NCBI GenBank assembly: GCA_945952025.1
Contig: CAMFGW010000008.1
Span: 43,050-107,049 of the forward strand
Reading direction: 5' to 3'
DNA length: 64,000 nt
From: an uncultured Paracoccaceae bacterium
GTDB taxonomy: Bacteria; Pseudomonadota; Alphaproteobacteria; Rhodobacterales; Rhodobacteraceae
Positions 53,918 through 62,606 of this stretch are shown in pieces. Below the pieces are notes generated by a model. That model saw nothing but the letters and a program-made list of their open reading frames with translations. It made no database searches and had not been told where the DNA came from. Made by a program: the position numbers and the translations under genes. How positions within the stretch are numbered: the stretch's first letter is position 1; every line of letters begins with the position of its first letter.

Positions 53918-54883
53918 GTGTCCGACCTCCAGTCCAGCCCGCCCGTAAGGGGTCTTTTCCTTGCCCTGGGCGGCGCCATCGTCCTTTCCGTCAATGACGT
54001 GTCGATCAAGTTCCTGTCGGGGAACTATGCGCTCCATCAGGTGATCCTGACCCGGGCGATCATCGGCCTGGCGCTTGTTCTGGTCGTGATCGGCCTGTCG
54101 GGCACCGGCTATCGTCAGCTTCTGACGCGGCGCCCAAAGGACCACCTGATCCGGGTTTCGATCGTGATGGTGTCGAACGTCACCTACTTCGTCGGCCTGG
54201 CCGCGATGCCGCTCGCCGATGCGGTGGCGACGGCCTTCGTCGCGCCGCTCTTTGTGACGCTCTTGTCGAGTGTCATCCTGGGTGAAAAGGTCGGCCCCCG
54301 GCGCTGGGCGGCCGTCGCCATGGGGATGCTCGGCGTCCTGATCATGCTGCGCCCCGGAGCGGGGGTCATCCGGCCGGCGGCGGTTCTCGTGCTGATTTCG
54401 GCCTTCTGCTATGCCTCCTCGCACATGATGACGCGGCGGATGCGTGACACGGAAAGTGCCATGACGCTGAATTTCTTCGTCCAGTGCGGCTTTGTCCTGG
54501 TCAGCGCCGCGATGGGGCTCTGGGTGGGCGACGGGCATCTGGCGGGCTCGTCCGACCCCTCGATCGCCTTCCTTTTCCGCGAATGGGTCTGGCCGCCGGT
54601 GCACGACTGGCCGGCCTTCCTTGCCACCGGCCTTGCCGTCGGCATCGGCGGTCTGATGATGAGCCAGGCCTACCGCACGACCGAGGCGGCGCTGGTCGCG
54701 CCCTTTGAATATGCCGGGATGCCGATGGCGATCTTCTGGGGCGTGGTGATCTTCGGCACCTGGCCCGACGCCACCGCCTGGGTGGGGATTGCGCTCATCT
54801 GCGGCGCGGGGCTTTATACGCTCTGGCGTGAAACCGTGCGAAGGAAGGTTCAGGATGTCGCGGCCCCAAGCGGTGATCTTTGA
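53918..54883 (+). CDS. DMT-superfamily (EamA) transporter
   Basis: About 321 aa with ten predicted helices arranged as two EamA repeats; LGEKVGPRRWAAVAMGMLGV marks the first repeat end and ALVAPFEYAGMPMAIFWGVVIFG the second. DMT proteins usually export or import small metabolites such as amino acids or nucleotide sugars; the substrate cannot be told. The start is taken as GTG at 53918, just before the first helix; a longer frame overlaps the yaiI-like gene with non-membrane residues. It ends 29 bp into the HAD gene. Confidence 0.85.
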   Translation: MSDLQSSPPVRGLFLALGGAIVLSVNDVSIKFLSGNYALHQVILTRAIIGLALVLVVIGLSGTGYRQLLTRRPKDHLIRVSIVMVSNVTYFVGLAAMPLADAVATAFVAPLFVTLLSSVILGEKVGPRRWAAVAMGMLGVLIMLRPGAGVIRPAAVLVLISAFCYASSHMMTRRMRDTESAMTLNFFVQCGFVLVSAAMGLWVGDGHLAGSSDPSIAFLFREWVWPPVHDWPAFLATGLAVGIGGLMMSQAYRTTEAALVAPFEYAGMPMAIFWGVVIFGTWPDATAWVGIALICGAGLYTLWRETVRRKVQDVAAPSGDL

Positions 54884-55478
54884 CATCGGCAACGTGCTGG
54901 TCGGCTGGGAACCCCTGGCCTTCTACGACCGCACGATCGGCCCCGAGGCCCGTGCCCGCCTCTTTGCCGAGGTCGAGCTGGACAGCATGAACGCCATGGT
55001 GGATGCGGGCGCCCCCCTCTATGACACCGTCCTGTCCTGGGCCGAGGACCACCCCCACTGGTCGGCCGAGATCATGCTCTGGCACGACCGCTGGGCCGAG
55101 ATGCTGACGCCCGTCATCGAACCATCGGTCCGGCTTCTGCACGCGCTGAGGGCGAAGGGCGTTCCGGTCTTTGCCCTGTCGAACTTCGGCGCCGAAACCT
55201 TCGACCGCACGCGCAAGGACCTGCCCTTCCTCAATGACTTCGACCGCTCCTACATCTCGGGCCGCCTTGGCGTGAACAAGCCCGATCCGCGCATCTATGA
55301 GATCGTGGAAGCGGACAGCGGCCTGCCGCCGGGCGGTCTTCTCTTTACCGACGACCGCGCTGACAATATCGCCGCCGCCGCCGCGCGCGGCTGGCAGACC
55401 CACCTCTTCACCGGGCCCGAGCCCTTTGCCCGCCGCCTCGTCGCGGCGGGCCTTCTGAACGAAAGCGACCTGCCATGA
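54855..55478 (+). CDS. HAD-family hydrolase
   Basis: About 207 aa, HAD-IA (epoxide hydrolase N-terminal/beta-phosphoglucomutase-like) phosphatase fold. Motif I is FDIGNVLVGWE: the expected nucleophile Asp is present, and the second position, Asp in many phosphatases, is Gly. Motif II is ALSNFGAETFD, motif III the Lys in GVNKPDPRIYE, motif IV LFTDDRADNIAAA. This variant with I-G-N-V-L is typical of alpha-D-glucose-1-phosphate phosphatase-like and haloacid-type enzymes. The ATG at 54855 follows GGAAGGTTCAGG and overlaps the DMT gene by 29 bp. It overlaps the next gene by 4 bp. Confidence 0.88.
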   Translation: MSRPQAVIFDIGNVLVGWEPLAFYDRTIGPEARARLFAEVELDSMNAMVDAGAPLYDTVLSWAEDHPHWSAEIMLWHDRWAEMLTPVIEPSVRLLHALRAKGVPVFALSNFGAETFDRTRKDLPFLNDFDRSYISGRLGVNKPDPRIYEIVEADSGLPPGGLLFTDDRADNIAAAAARGWQTHLFTGPEPFARRLVAAGLLNESDLP

Positions 55479-56389
55479 CCTTCACCATCATCGGACCCGA
55501 GGCCGAGGCAAAACTCGACTGGCTCGCCATGACCGACGCGCTGGCCGCCGGCCATTCCCTGCCCCGGGCCGAGGTCGCCGATACCCTGCTTCGGGCCGGC
55601 GCAGACACGCTTTTGACCCGCTCTGCCTGGATCGAGGGCCTGGGAATCGCGGTCAAGGCCGCGACCATCTTCCCGGCCAACCCCAAGGCCGGCGTGCCCG
55701 CGATCCATGGCGCGGTCAACCTGATGTCGGCCCGCGACGGGACGCTCGAGGCTTTGGTGGATTTCGCGCTTGTGACCAAGTGGAAGACCGCGGGCGACTC
55801 GCTGCTGTCCGCGCGCCGCCTTGCCCGGCCGGACGTGGAACGCGCGCTGATCGTCGGGGCAGGCGCCGTCGCCCGGTCGATGGTCGAGGCCTATTCGGCC
55901 GCCTTCCCCAAGGCGCGGCTCCACGTCTGGGCCCGCGACCCGGCCGCCGCGCGCTCTTTCGCAGACGCGACGGGCGCCACGCCGGAAACCGACCTTGAAT
56001 CCGCCGTCCGCGCCGCCCACCTGATCGCCACGACCACGATGGCGACCGAACCCCTGATCCGCGGCGCCTGGCTGTCGCCCGGCACGCACCTCGACCTGAT
56101 CGGCGCCTACCGCCCCGACATGCGCGAGGCCGACGACGACTGTTTCCGCAAGGCCCGCGTCTTCGTCGATGCGCGCGCGACCACGCTGCACCATATCGGC
56201 GAGCTGATGGTGCCGCTGGCGAACGGCGCGATCACCGAAGCCGACGTGGTCGCGGATTTCTATGACCTGCCCAAAGGTCTTTACGCCCGCCGGACGGCAG
56301 AGGAGGTCACGCTCGCCAAGAACGGCGGCGGCGCGCACCTGGACCTGATGACCGCGCGCTACATCCTGGATTCGGCGGCGCGGGCGTAG
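55475..56389 (+). CDS. Ornithine cyclodeaminase/mu-crystallin family protein
   Basis: 304 aa NAD(P)-dependent protein. Substrate-binding GLGIAVKAATIFPANP with the family Lys, and the nucleotide-binding fold ALIVGAGAVARSMVEAYSAAFP, are clear; LDLIGAYRPDMREADDDCFRKA completes the family pattern (quoted as LDLIGAYRPDMREAD). Members include ornithine cyclodeaminase, alanine dehydrogenase and ketimine reductases; sequence does not decide among them. It starts within the HAD stop (ATGA). It is the last gene of the run and is followed by repeat copy 2. Confidence 0.88.
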   Translation: MTFTIIGPEAEAKLDWLAMTDALAAGHSLPRAEVADTLLRAGADTLLTRSAWIEGLGIAVKAATIFPANPKAGVPAIHGAVNLMSARDGTLEALVDFALVTKWKTAGDSLLSARRLARPDVERALIVGAGAVARSMVEAYSAAFPKARLHVWARDPAAARSFADATGATPETDLESAVRAAHLIATTTMATEPLIRGAWLSPGTHLDLIGAYRPDMREADDDCFRKARVFVDARATTLHHIGELMVPLANGAITEADVVADFYDLPKGLYARRTAEEVTLAKNGGGAHLDLMTARYILDSAARA

Positions 56390-56403
56390 GGCGGGCGCCC
56401 GGC

Positions 56404-56619
56404 TGGCAGAGGCCGTAGACTCTGCCATGCGGTGGTCATGTCTTTTGTCCCGGCCGGTGGCCCCAAGCCACCGGCGAGCGCCCGCCCCGCCCATGGCGGG
56501 CGCTATGCGCCCACCGGGGCAGGCGCAGGCCTTCGTAGGTTCAGGACATCGGCGGTCCAGCGGAGCCGTTTCCAAACGGGCGGGGGAAACCTATAGGTTT
56601 CCTTTTCCCGCCCGGCCCA
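56404..56619 (+). repeat. Convergent-junction repeat element, copy 2
   Basis: About 216 bp between the OCD-family gene and the MFS gene. Stem a TGGCAGAG/CTCTGCCA (56404-56427) differs from copies 1 and 3 by one compensated pair (A-T instead of G-C). Stem b GCCGGTGGC/GCCACCGGC (56453-56475). Stem c AGCGCCCGCC/GGCGGGCGCT (56477-56504). Stem e is a perfect 18-bp palindrome GGAAACCTATAGGTTTCC (56585-56602), with two compensated pairs relative to the others, followed by TTTT. An open frame 56427-56633 reads through it. Confidence 0.9.
56585..56609 (+). terminator. Terminator-like 3' hairpin of repeat copy 2
   Basis: Perfect 18-bp palindrome GGAAACCTATAGGTTTCC followed by TTTTCCC on the plus strand, after the OCD-family gene. 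Position matches copies 1 and 3, but two base pairs differ in compensated fashion. Confidence 0.6.
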
Positions 56620-56629
56620 GCCCGGCCGC

Positions 56630-57913
56630 CTAAACCGCCCGCGCCGGCTCCGGCCCGCCTCGCCGCTCGTCGATCGGCAGATGGATCAAGGCCGAGAAGG
56701 CCCCGACCGCCACGCCGATCCACCAGACCTCGGTATAGTTGCCATAGGCGTCAAACATCCGCCCGCCGAGCCACACGCCCATGAACGAACCAAGCTGGTG
56801 CGACAGGAAAACGATCCCGTAAAGCGTGCCCATGTAGCGCAGCCCGTAAAGCTGCGCGACAAGCCCCGATGTCAGGGGCACCGTCGCCAGCCACAAGGCC
56901 CCCATGCCGATGGAGAAGAGGATGACCGAGGTCGGCGTGATCGGCAGCATGATGAAGGCCGCCGCGATGATCGTGCGGGCGGTATAGATCCCCGCCAGAA
57001 GGTATTTCTTCGTATAGCGGTTGCCTAGCCACCCCGCGAGGATCGAGCCGCCGATATTGGCCAGCCCCACGAGCGAGATGGCGACGGCCCCGAGCCGCGC
57101 CGTGCTGGTGATGCCCATCGACGCCAGGAACCCGTGCGGGTCGATCGGCCCGCACATCTGCGTCACCAGCGCCGGGAAGTGCGCAGTGATGAAGGCAAGC
57201 TGGTAGCCGCAGGAAAAGAACCCCATGAAGATCATGGCAAAGGACGGATCGCGCAGCGCCTTGCCAAGGACCGCCGACATGCTCTCTTCGATCTCGGCCC
57301 GGGTGGCGCGGACGGGCGCGCGCATCAGCGGAAGGACGACCAGCACCGACAGGATGATGACGGCGAAGATCATGAAGACCGTCTGCCAGGGGTAATGGTC
57401 CAGCATCGCCGCCGCGAAGGGCGCGCCCAAGACCTGCCCCGCCGACCCCGCCGCCGTGGTGATGCCCAGCGCGAGCGAGCGGTGTTCCGGCCGCGCCGCG
57501 CGTCCGACGACGGCCAGGATCACGCCGAAACCCGTGCCGGCGATGCCGAAGCCCACCAGGATTTCCAAAAGCTGCATCTGCCCCGGCGTGACCGCATAGG
57601 CCGACAGGACAAGCCCCGCCGCATAGCTCAGGGCGCCAAGGATGATCGCCTTGCGGTCGCCGAAACGTTCGGCGATGGCGCCGAAGATCGGCTGGCCGAT
57701 CCCCCAGGCCAGGTTCTGGATCGCGATGGCCATGGAAAAATCGGACCTGGGCCAGCCGAACTCGGTCGCGATCGGGATCTGGAAGACGCCAAAGCTCGCG
57801 CGGATCGCAAAGCCCGCCATGATGACGAAACACCCCGCGATCAGCACCGGGCTCATGATCGAGCCCGACTTTGCCCCTGCCCCGCCTGCTGAACCGCCTG
57901 CGCCCGCTGCCAT
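56630..57913 (-). CDS. MFS transporter
   Basis: About 427 aa with twelve predicted helices. GMPERFGDR-like ERFGDRKAIILGALSYAAGL is the loop 2-3 signature region, and a central loop (VRATRAEIEESMSAVLGKAL) divides the two halves. Related proteins include monocarboxylate/oxalate-formate type carriers, but the substrate is undefined. The start is taken at 57913 because GGAGG sits 6 bases upstream; the ATG at 57925 would place that site inside the coding sequence. It is divergent from zapE. Confidence 0.85.
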   Translation of the reverse strand: MAAGAGGSAGGAGAKSGSIMSPVLIAGCFVIMAGFAIRASFGVFQIPIATEFGWPRSDFSMAIAIQNLAWGIGQPIFGAIAERFGDRKAIILGALSYAAGLVLSAYAVTPGQMQLLEILVGFGIAGTGFGVILAVVGRAARPEHRSLALGITTAAGSAGQVLGAPFAAAMLDHYPWQTVFMIFAVIILSVLVVLPLMRAPVRATRAEIEESMSAVLGKALRDPSFAMIFMGFFSCGYQLAFITAHFPALVTQMCGPIDPHGFLASMGITSTARLGAVAISLVGLANIGGSILAGWLGNRYTKKYLLAGIYTARTIIAAAFIMLPITPTSVILFSIGMGALWLATVPLTSGLVAQLYGLRYMGTLYGIVFLSHQLGSFMGVWLGGRMFDAYGNYTEVWWIGVAVGAFSALIHLPIDERRGGPEPARAV

Positions 57914-58046
57914 GCCCGCCTCCATTGACCTGCCGGCCAGATGTGGCGCGGGCGCAAGGCGACGTCAAATGGCAAATTGTGTGGGGAACATGCCGCGCCC
58001 CTCATCGGGGGTGACAGGCAGGCGCGCGGACGGTATCCGGGGAGAA

Positions 58047-59144
58047 ATGTGCGCGGACCGACCGACCCTGACCAGTATCTACGACGCCCGCGTCCAGTCG
58101 GGCGAACTGCGGCCCGATCCTGCCCAGCGCGCCGCCTTGGGCCAGCTCGAGCCCCTGCGCGCCACGCTCGAGGCGCAAGCGACGCGCCGGCAGGGCTTCC
58201 TGGGCGGCCTGTTCGGCAAGCCGCCGGAAGCGCCGAAGGGGCTCTACCTCTGGGGTAGCGTCGGCAGCGGCAAGTCGATGCTGATGGACCTGTTCTTTCA
58301 GGCCGTCGACATCACCGCCAAGCGCCGGGTCCATTTCCACGCCTTCATGCAGGAAGTGCAGAAGGGCCTTGCCGCCGCCCGCAAGACCGGCGTGGACGAC
58401 GCGCTGCGCCCCGTCGCAGCAGAAATGTCGGCGGGCCTCAGGCTTTTGTGCTTCGACGAGCTGCAGGTCACCGACATCGCCGATGCGATGATCGTCGGCC
58501 GGCTCTTCCAGCTTCTGTTCGACCGGGGAGTGGCGATCGTCGCCACCTCGAACCGGGCGCCGGACGAGCTGTACAAGGACGGGCTGAACCGCCCCCTGTT
58601 CCTGCCCTTCATCGAGCTTCTGAAGGAGCGCATGACCGTCTGGCCGCTGGTCGGCGACACCGACTACCGCCAGCACCGGCTGGAAGGCGCACGGGTCTAT
58701 TTCACCCCCGCCGACCGCGCCGCGCACGAGGCGATCGAGGCGCTCTGGCGCGACCTGACTGGCGGCGGCGGCGAAGGCCCCCTGCGCCTCACCATCCAGG
58801 GCCGGACCGTCGACCTGCCGGACCACCGCTCGGGCGTGGCGCGCGCCTCATTCTGGGACCTTTGCGGCCGCCCGCTCGGCCCCGCCGACTACCTGGCGAT
58901 CGCGCATGCCGTCCGGGTGCTGGTCATCGAGGACATCCCCCACCTGTCAGCCGCGAACTACAATGAGGCCAAGCGCTTCGTGACCCTGATCGACGCGCTT
59001 TACGAGGCGCGGGTCCGGCTGATCTGTTCGGCCGCCGAAGAGCCCGAGCGGCTTTACTCCGAAGGCACCGGCGCCTTTGAATTCGAACGCACCGCGAGCC
59101 GCCTGCGCGAAATGCAGTCGGCTGATTGGGAGGCCTACAAATGA
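58047..59144 (+). CDS. zapE: Cell division ATPase ZapE (AFG1 family)
   Basis: About 365 aa AAA-like ATPase. Walker A LWGSVGSGKSMLM, Walker B LLCFDELQVTDIADAM, sensor region IVATSNRAPDELYKDG and the downstream LIEDIPHLS-like VLVIEDIPHLSAAN match AFG1/ZapE. In E. coli ZapE binds FtsZ and acts under oxygen stress; in Rhodobacterales it may have a wider role. GGGGAGAA lies before the ATG at 58047. Its stop overlaps the bestrophin start (ATGA), so the two are coupled. Confidence 0.92.
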   Translation: MCADRPTLTSIYDARVQSGELRPDPAQRAALGQLEPLRATLEAQATRRQGFLGGLFGKPPEAPKGLYLWGSVGSGKSMLMDLFFQAVDITAKRRVHFHAFMQEVQKGLAAARKTGVDDALRPVAAEMSAGLRLLCFDELQVTDIADAMIVGRLFQLLFDRGVAIVATSNRAPDELYKDGLNRPLFLPFIELLKERMTVWPLVGDTDYRQHRLEGARVYFTPADRAAHEAIEALWRDLTGGGGEGPLRLTIQGRTVDLPDHRSGVARASFWDLCGRPLGPADYLAIAHAVRVLVIEDIPHLSAANYNEAKRFVTLIDALYEARVRLICSAAEEPERLYSEGTGAFEFERTASRLREMQSADWEAYK

Positions 59145-60040
59145 TCGTCCGCGACCCGCCGAGCCATTTTCAGCTTCTGTTCATCCTCAAGGGCTCGATC
59201 GTCCCGAAGATCGCCTGGCGCGTGCTGGTCCTGACGATCCTGGCGGCGGTCGTGGTCTTGATCGACCGCCGGCTGGTCCGGCTGCCGCATATCTCGGTCG
59301 CGGCCATGGGCATCTTCGGGATCGCGCTCTCACTCTTCCTGGGCTTTCGCAACAACGCCGCCTATGACCGCTGGTGGGAAGCCCGCCGCCTCTGGGGCAT
59401 GCTTCTGGCCGATGGCCGCAGCCTGGGCCGCGAGACGCTGGTCTTTCTGGGGCAGGGCCAGGCGCGCACCGCGCTCGTCCGGGGCTTCGTGGCCTTTTCC
59501 TATCTGCACAACCAGTCCCTGCGCGGCATGGCCCGCCAGGCCGAGGCTGCCGACTGGGACGCGGCCGCAACCGAACATGCCGGGCGCGCGAACCCCGCCG
59601 ACGCCGCGCTGCGCGCCATGGCAGAGGTGGTGCGCGTGGAAACCGCCGAGGGGCGGCTGTCGGACATGGGGCAGAAGGCGCTGACCGAACGGCTGGCAAG
59701 CGTGACCCTGTCGCAATGCGGCTGCGAGCGGCTGGCGGCGACGCCCTTGCCCTTCGTCTATTCGCTTCTGGTGCTGCGCACGAGCTACATCTACTGCCTG
59801 CTTCTGCCCTTCGCGCTCAGCGATACCGCCGGCGCCTTCGCACCCCTGGTCGAGGCGGCGGCGGCCTATGTCTTCTTCGGCCTCTCCGCAGTGACCGACG
59901 AACTGGAACACCCCTTCCGGCTCGGCGCGAACGGCATGCCGCTCGACGCGCTCTGCCGGTCGGTCGAGATTTCCGCCGCCGAGGCGATGGGCGAAGTTCC
60001 GCCCTCGCCCCTAAGCCCCGTCGATGGGGTGCTGACGTAG
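59141..60040 (+). CDS. Bestrophin-family membrane protein
   Basis: 299 aa with helices near residues 29-47, 57-73, and in the 200-260 region. The family motif LGFRNNAAYDRWWEARRLWG is complete, and SLFLGF plus a late ELEHPFRLGANGMPLD segment match bacterial bestrophins, which form pentameric anion or cation channels. The start MIVRDPPSHF at 59141 overlaps the zapE stop. It is followed by repeat copy 3. Confidence 0.92.
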   Translation: MIVRDPPSHFQLLFILKGSIVPKIAWRVLVLTILAAVVVLIDRRLVRLPHISVAAMGIFGIALSLFLGFRNNAAYDRWWEARRLWGMLLADGRSLGRETLVFLGQGQARTALVRGFVAFSYLHNQSLRGMARQAEAADWDAAATEHAGRANPADAALRAMAEVVRVETAEGRLSDMGQKALTERLASVTLSQCGCERLAATPLPFVYSLLVLRTSYIYCLLLPFALSDTAGAFAPLVEAAAAYVFFGLSAVTDELEHPFRLGANGMPLDALCRSVEISAAEAMGEVPPSPLSPVDGVLT

Positions 60041-60057
60041 GTTCAGACAGTTCGGGG

Positions 60058-60271
60058 TGGCAGGGGCCGTTGACCCTGCCATGCGAGAAGTCTGCCTTTT
60101 GTCCCCGCCGGTGGTCCAAAGCCACCGGCCAGCACCCGCCCCGCCGATGGCGGGCGCTTCGCGCCCACCGGGGCAGCCGCCGGCCTTCGCAGGTTCAGGA
60201 CATCAGCGGTCCAGCGGCGCCGCTTCACTGCTGGCGGGGGAAACGCGATGCGTTTCCTTTTCCCGCCCGCC
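60058..60271 (+). repeat. Convergent-junction repeat element, copy 3
   Basis: About 214 bp between the bestrophin gene and the LLM oxidoreductase gene. Stem a TGGCAGGG/CCCTGCCA (60058-60081), stem b GCCGGTGG/CCACCGGC (60107-60129, with a possible G-U pair next to the loop), stem c AGCACCCGCC/GGCGGGCGCT (60131-60158, one mismatch), stem e GGAAACGC/GCGTTTCC with loop GAT (60239-60257) followed by TTTT. It is the closest relative of copy 1. Confidence 0.9.
60239..60264 (+). terminator. Terminator-like 3' hairpin of repeat copy 3
   Basis: Eight-base-pair stem GGAAACGC/GCGTTTCC with loop GAT, followed by TTTTCCC on the plus strand, downstream of the bestrophin gene. Confidence 0.6.
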
Positions 60272-60277
60272 CCGGCC

Positions 60278-61303
60278 TCAGGCCAGAAGGTCCCGCACCA
60301 TCGGCACCACCTTGGTCCCGTAAAGCTCGATCGAGCGCATCATCGCCTCGTGCCCGAGTGACCCGGCCGAATATTTCATCTCGAACCGGCCGATCCCGAG
60401 CGTCTGCACGGTCTTGGCGATCTTCTTCGCCACCGTCTCGGGCGACCCGACATAGAGCGAGCCATGATCGGCCTCGCGGTCGAAACTGTCGCGGGTGGTC
60501 GCGGGCCAGCCCCGCTCGCGCCCGATCCGGTCGTGCATGACCTTGTAGCCCGGCCAAAGCTCTTCGCGGGCCTGGTCGTCGGTCGCGGCCACATGGCCCG
60601 GCGAATGGACGCCAAGGGGCTGCGGCGCATGGCCGATCTGCTCGCACGCGCGCTTGTAAAGGTCGACGTAGGGCAGGAACCGCGACGGCGCCCCCCCGAT
60701 GATCGCCATCATCATCGGCAGGTCGTGCTGCACGGCGCGGATGACCGATTCGGGGCTGCCGCCCATGCCGATCCAGACCTTCAGCCCCGTCGGACCCAGG
60801 GGCGGAAAGACGCGCTGGTCCTTCAGGGGCGGCCGGACGGTGCCCGACCAGGTGACGCTCTTCTCGCGCACGAGCTTGGTGAACAGGTCGAGCTTTTCCT
60901 CGAACAGCGTCTCGTAGTCGGCCAGGTCATAGCCGAAGAGCGGGAAGCTTTCGGTGAAGGACCCGCGCCCGACGATGACCTCGGCCCGGCCGTCCGACAG
61001 GGCCTGAAGCGTCGAGAACCGCTCGAAAAGCCGGATCGGATCATCCGACGACAGGACCGTCACCGCCGTGCCGAACTTCAGCCGGCTGGTCCTGGCGGCG
61101 ATGGCGCCAAGGATCGGTTCGGTCGACGAAATCGCGAAATCGTCGCGGTGATGTTCGCCAAGGCCGAAATAGTCGACGCCGACCTGATCGGCCAGCACGG
61201 CCTCGTCCACCACATTGCGGATCACCTGGGCCTGCGTCAGCGGTTGCCCGTCGGGGCCGTTCGAGACATCGCCAAACGTATCGAGCGCAAATTCCAGCGG
61301 CAT
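60278..61303 (-). CDS. LLM-class flavin-dependent oxidoreductase
   Basis: About 341 aa bacterial-luciferase-like TIM barrel. ADQVGVDYFGLGEHHRDDFA and KFGTAVTVLSSDDPIRLFERF, RAEVIVGRGSFTESFPLFGY, and IGMGGSPESVIRA give the FMNH2/flavin-binding pattern of group 1 LLM proteins. Probably a monooxygenase acting on an unknown substrate. The start MPLEFALD at 61303 is chosen; a far longer open frame runs into the MscS gene. Upstream divergent is the MscS gene; no operon partner is apparent. Confidence 0.9.
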   Translation of the reverse strand: MPLEFALDTFGDVSNGPDGQPLTQAQVIRNVVDEAVLADQVGVDYFGLGEHHRDDFAISSTEPILGAIAARTSRLKFGTAVTVLSSDDPIRLFERFSTLQALSDGRAEVIVGRGSFTESFPLFGYDLADYETLFEEKLDLFTKLVREKSVTWSGTVRPPLKDQRVFPPLGPTGLKVWIGMGGSPESVIRAVQHDLPMMMAIIGGAPSRFLPYVDLYKRACEQIGHAPQPLGVHSPGHVAATDDQAREELWPGYKVMHDRIGRERGWPATTRDSFDREADHGSLYVGSPETVAKKIAKTVQTLGIGRFEMKYSAGSLGHEAMMRSIELYGTKVVPMVRDLLA

Positions 61304-61472
61304 TGTCGTCCCTTCCTGTTCTGGGCGCGGGCCGGCCCGTCCGGGCTTCCGCGCGTTCATGCTTAGGTGGGGCGGGATGCCCGTGCAATGAAGGGTGCGC
61401 GGCCGCACGGTCGCCCTTCGCTTGTGCAGGGTCGATCGAGCGGCTAACCCTTGGGCCAGAAGGGGGGCGCTG

Positions 61473-62606
61473 ATGGGTTCGGACGGCACGGATGCGATGA
61501 CGACGGCTCTGGGCGGAATAGACCCTATCCTGGGGAAAAGCCCCATCGGCATCGCCGGCGGCCATGCCCTGATCGCCATCGCGGTTCTGGCGATGGCCTG
61601 GCTGATCCGCAAGCCCGTGTCGCGGTTGATCCTGCGCCTTGTCCGCACCCTGATGAACCGCGCCGGCAGGGGCCCGAACGAAGACATCATCGCGGCCCTC
61701 GATCCGCCCATCCGCCTGCTTCTTCTGATCGTCGCCGCACTGGTCCTGAACGAGATCCTGATCCTGTCGCCGCGCCTCAAGTCCCTGGGCGAGGGCATCG
61801 TGCGCTCGGCCCTGACATTCGCGCTTTTCTGGGCCTTCTACCGCATCGCCCCGACCATAGGCCGCATCCTGGACCGCCGGACGGCCAGCCGCGGGCCGGA
61901 ACTGGTCGACTGGGGCGTCTGGCTGATGCAATGCCTGGCGCTCGCGCTCGGCACCGCCGCGATCCTCGACATCTGGGGGATCCATGTCGGCCCGATGCTG
62001 ACCGGCCTCGGCCTTTTTGGCGCGGCCGTGGCCCTTGGCGCGCAGGACGTGTTCAAGAACCTGATCGCCGGCATCTTCATCATCGGCGAGCGGCCCTTCC
62101 GGAACGGCGACTGGATCAAGTCCGACGGCGTGGTCGATGGCGTGGTCGAGATGATCGGCCTGCGCACCACCCGCGTCCGGCAGTTCGACCTGGCGCCCGT
62201 CTATGTGCCGAATTCGGCCCTGTCGGACGTTCCGGTCATCAACTTTTCCCAGATGCCCTACAGCCGCGTCGACTGGATCGTGACGCTGGATTCCGGCCAG
62301 TCGGACACGGACGCGCGGCGGATTCGGGACGGGATAGAGACGCTTCTGACCCAAAGCGCCGATGTCGTCCAACCCCCCGCCGTGCCGCTCGTCGTCCGGT
62401 TCGAGGCCTATGCGGACGCCTCTGCCGTCGTGACCGGCCCGCGCATCATGGTCTACGCCTTCCTGAAGACGACCGACTGGGCAAGGTCGATGGAACTGCG
62501 CGAGACGCTGGCCTACGCCATCCGGCAACTGGTCGATGGCGCGGGCCAGGTGTCGGACGGCAAGGTGCAGCCGCCGTACACGCCGCCCTCCACGCCGAAA
62601 TCCTAG
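61473..62606 (+). CDS. Small-conductance mechanosensitive channel (MscS family)
   Basis: About 377 aa. Four predicted N-terminal helices (about 27-45, 76-99, 105-125, 140-165) precede the pore helix GLGLFGAAVALGAQDVFKN, then LIAGIFIIGERPFRNGDWIK and the MscS beta domain with VVEMIGLRTTRVRQFD and VYVPNSALSDVPVINFS. This is the standard MscS core with an extended N-terminal region. AAGGGGGGCG lies before the ATG at 61473. Its end overlaps folC by 4 bp on the opposite strand. Confidence 0.92.
   Translation: MGSDGTDAMTTALGGIDPILGKSPIGIAGGHALIAIAVLAMAWLIRKPVSRLILRLVRTLMNRAGRGPNEDIIAALDPPIRLLLLIVAALVLNEILILSPRLKSLGEGIVRSALTFALFWAFYRIAPTIGRILDRRTASRGPELVDWGVWLMQCLALALGTAAILDIWGIHVGPMLTGLGLFGAAVALGAQDVFKNLIAGIFIIGERPFRNGDWIKSDGVVDGVVEMIGLRTTRVRQFDLAPVYVPNSALSDVPVINFSQMPYSRVDWIVTLDSGQSDTDARRIRDGIETLLTQSADVVQPPAVPLVVRFEAYADASAVVTGPRIMVYAFLKTTDWARSMELRETLAYAIRQLVDGAGQVSDGKVQPPYTPPSTPKS

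Noticed and set aside
60043..60228. Minus-strand frame within repeat copy 3 (similar frames in copies 1 and 2)
   Set aside because: It follows from nucleotide conservation of the hairpin element; frames are not preserved in all copies and codons fall in the stems.
48208..60271. CRISPR array or integron-like attachment sites as explanation for the repeats
   Set aside because: Copies are kilobases apart with ordinary genes between them, no spacer pattern, no cas or integrase gene.
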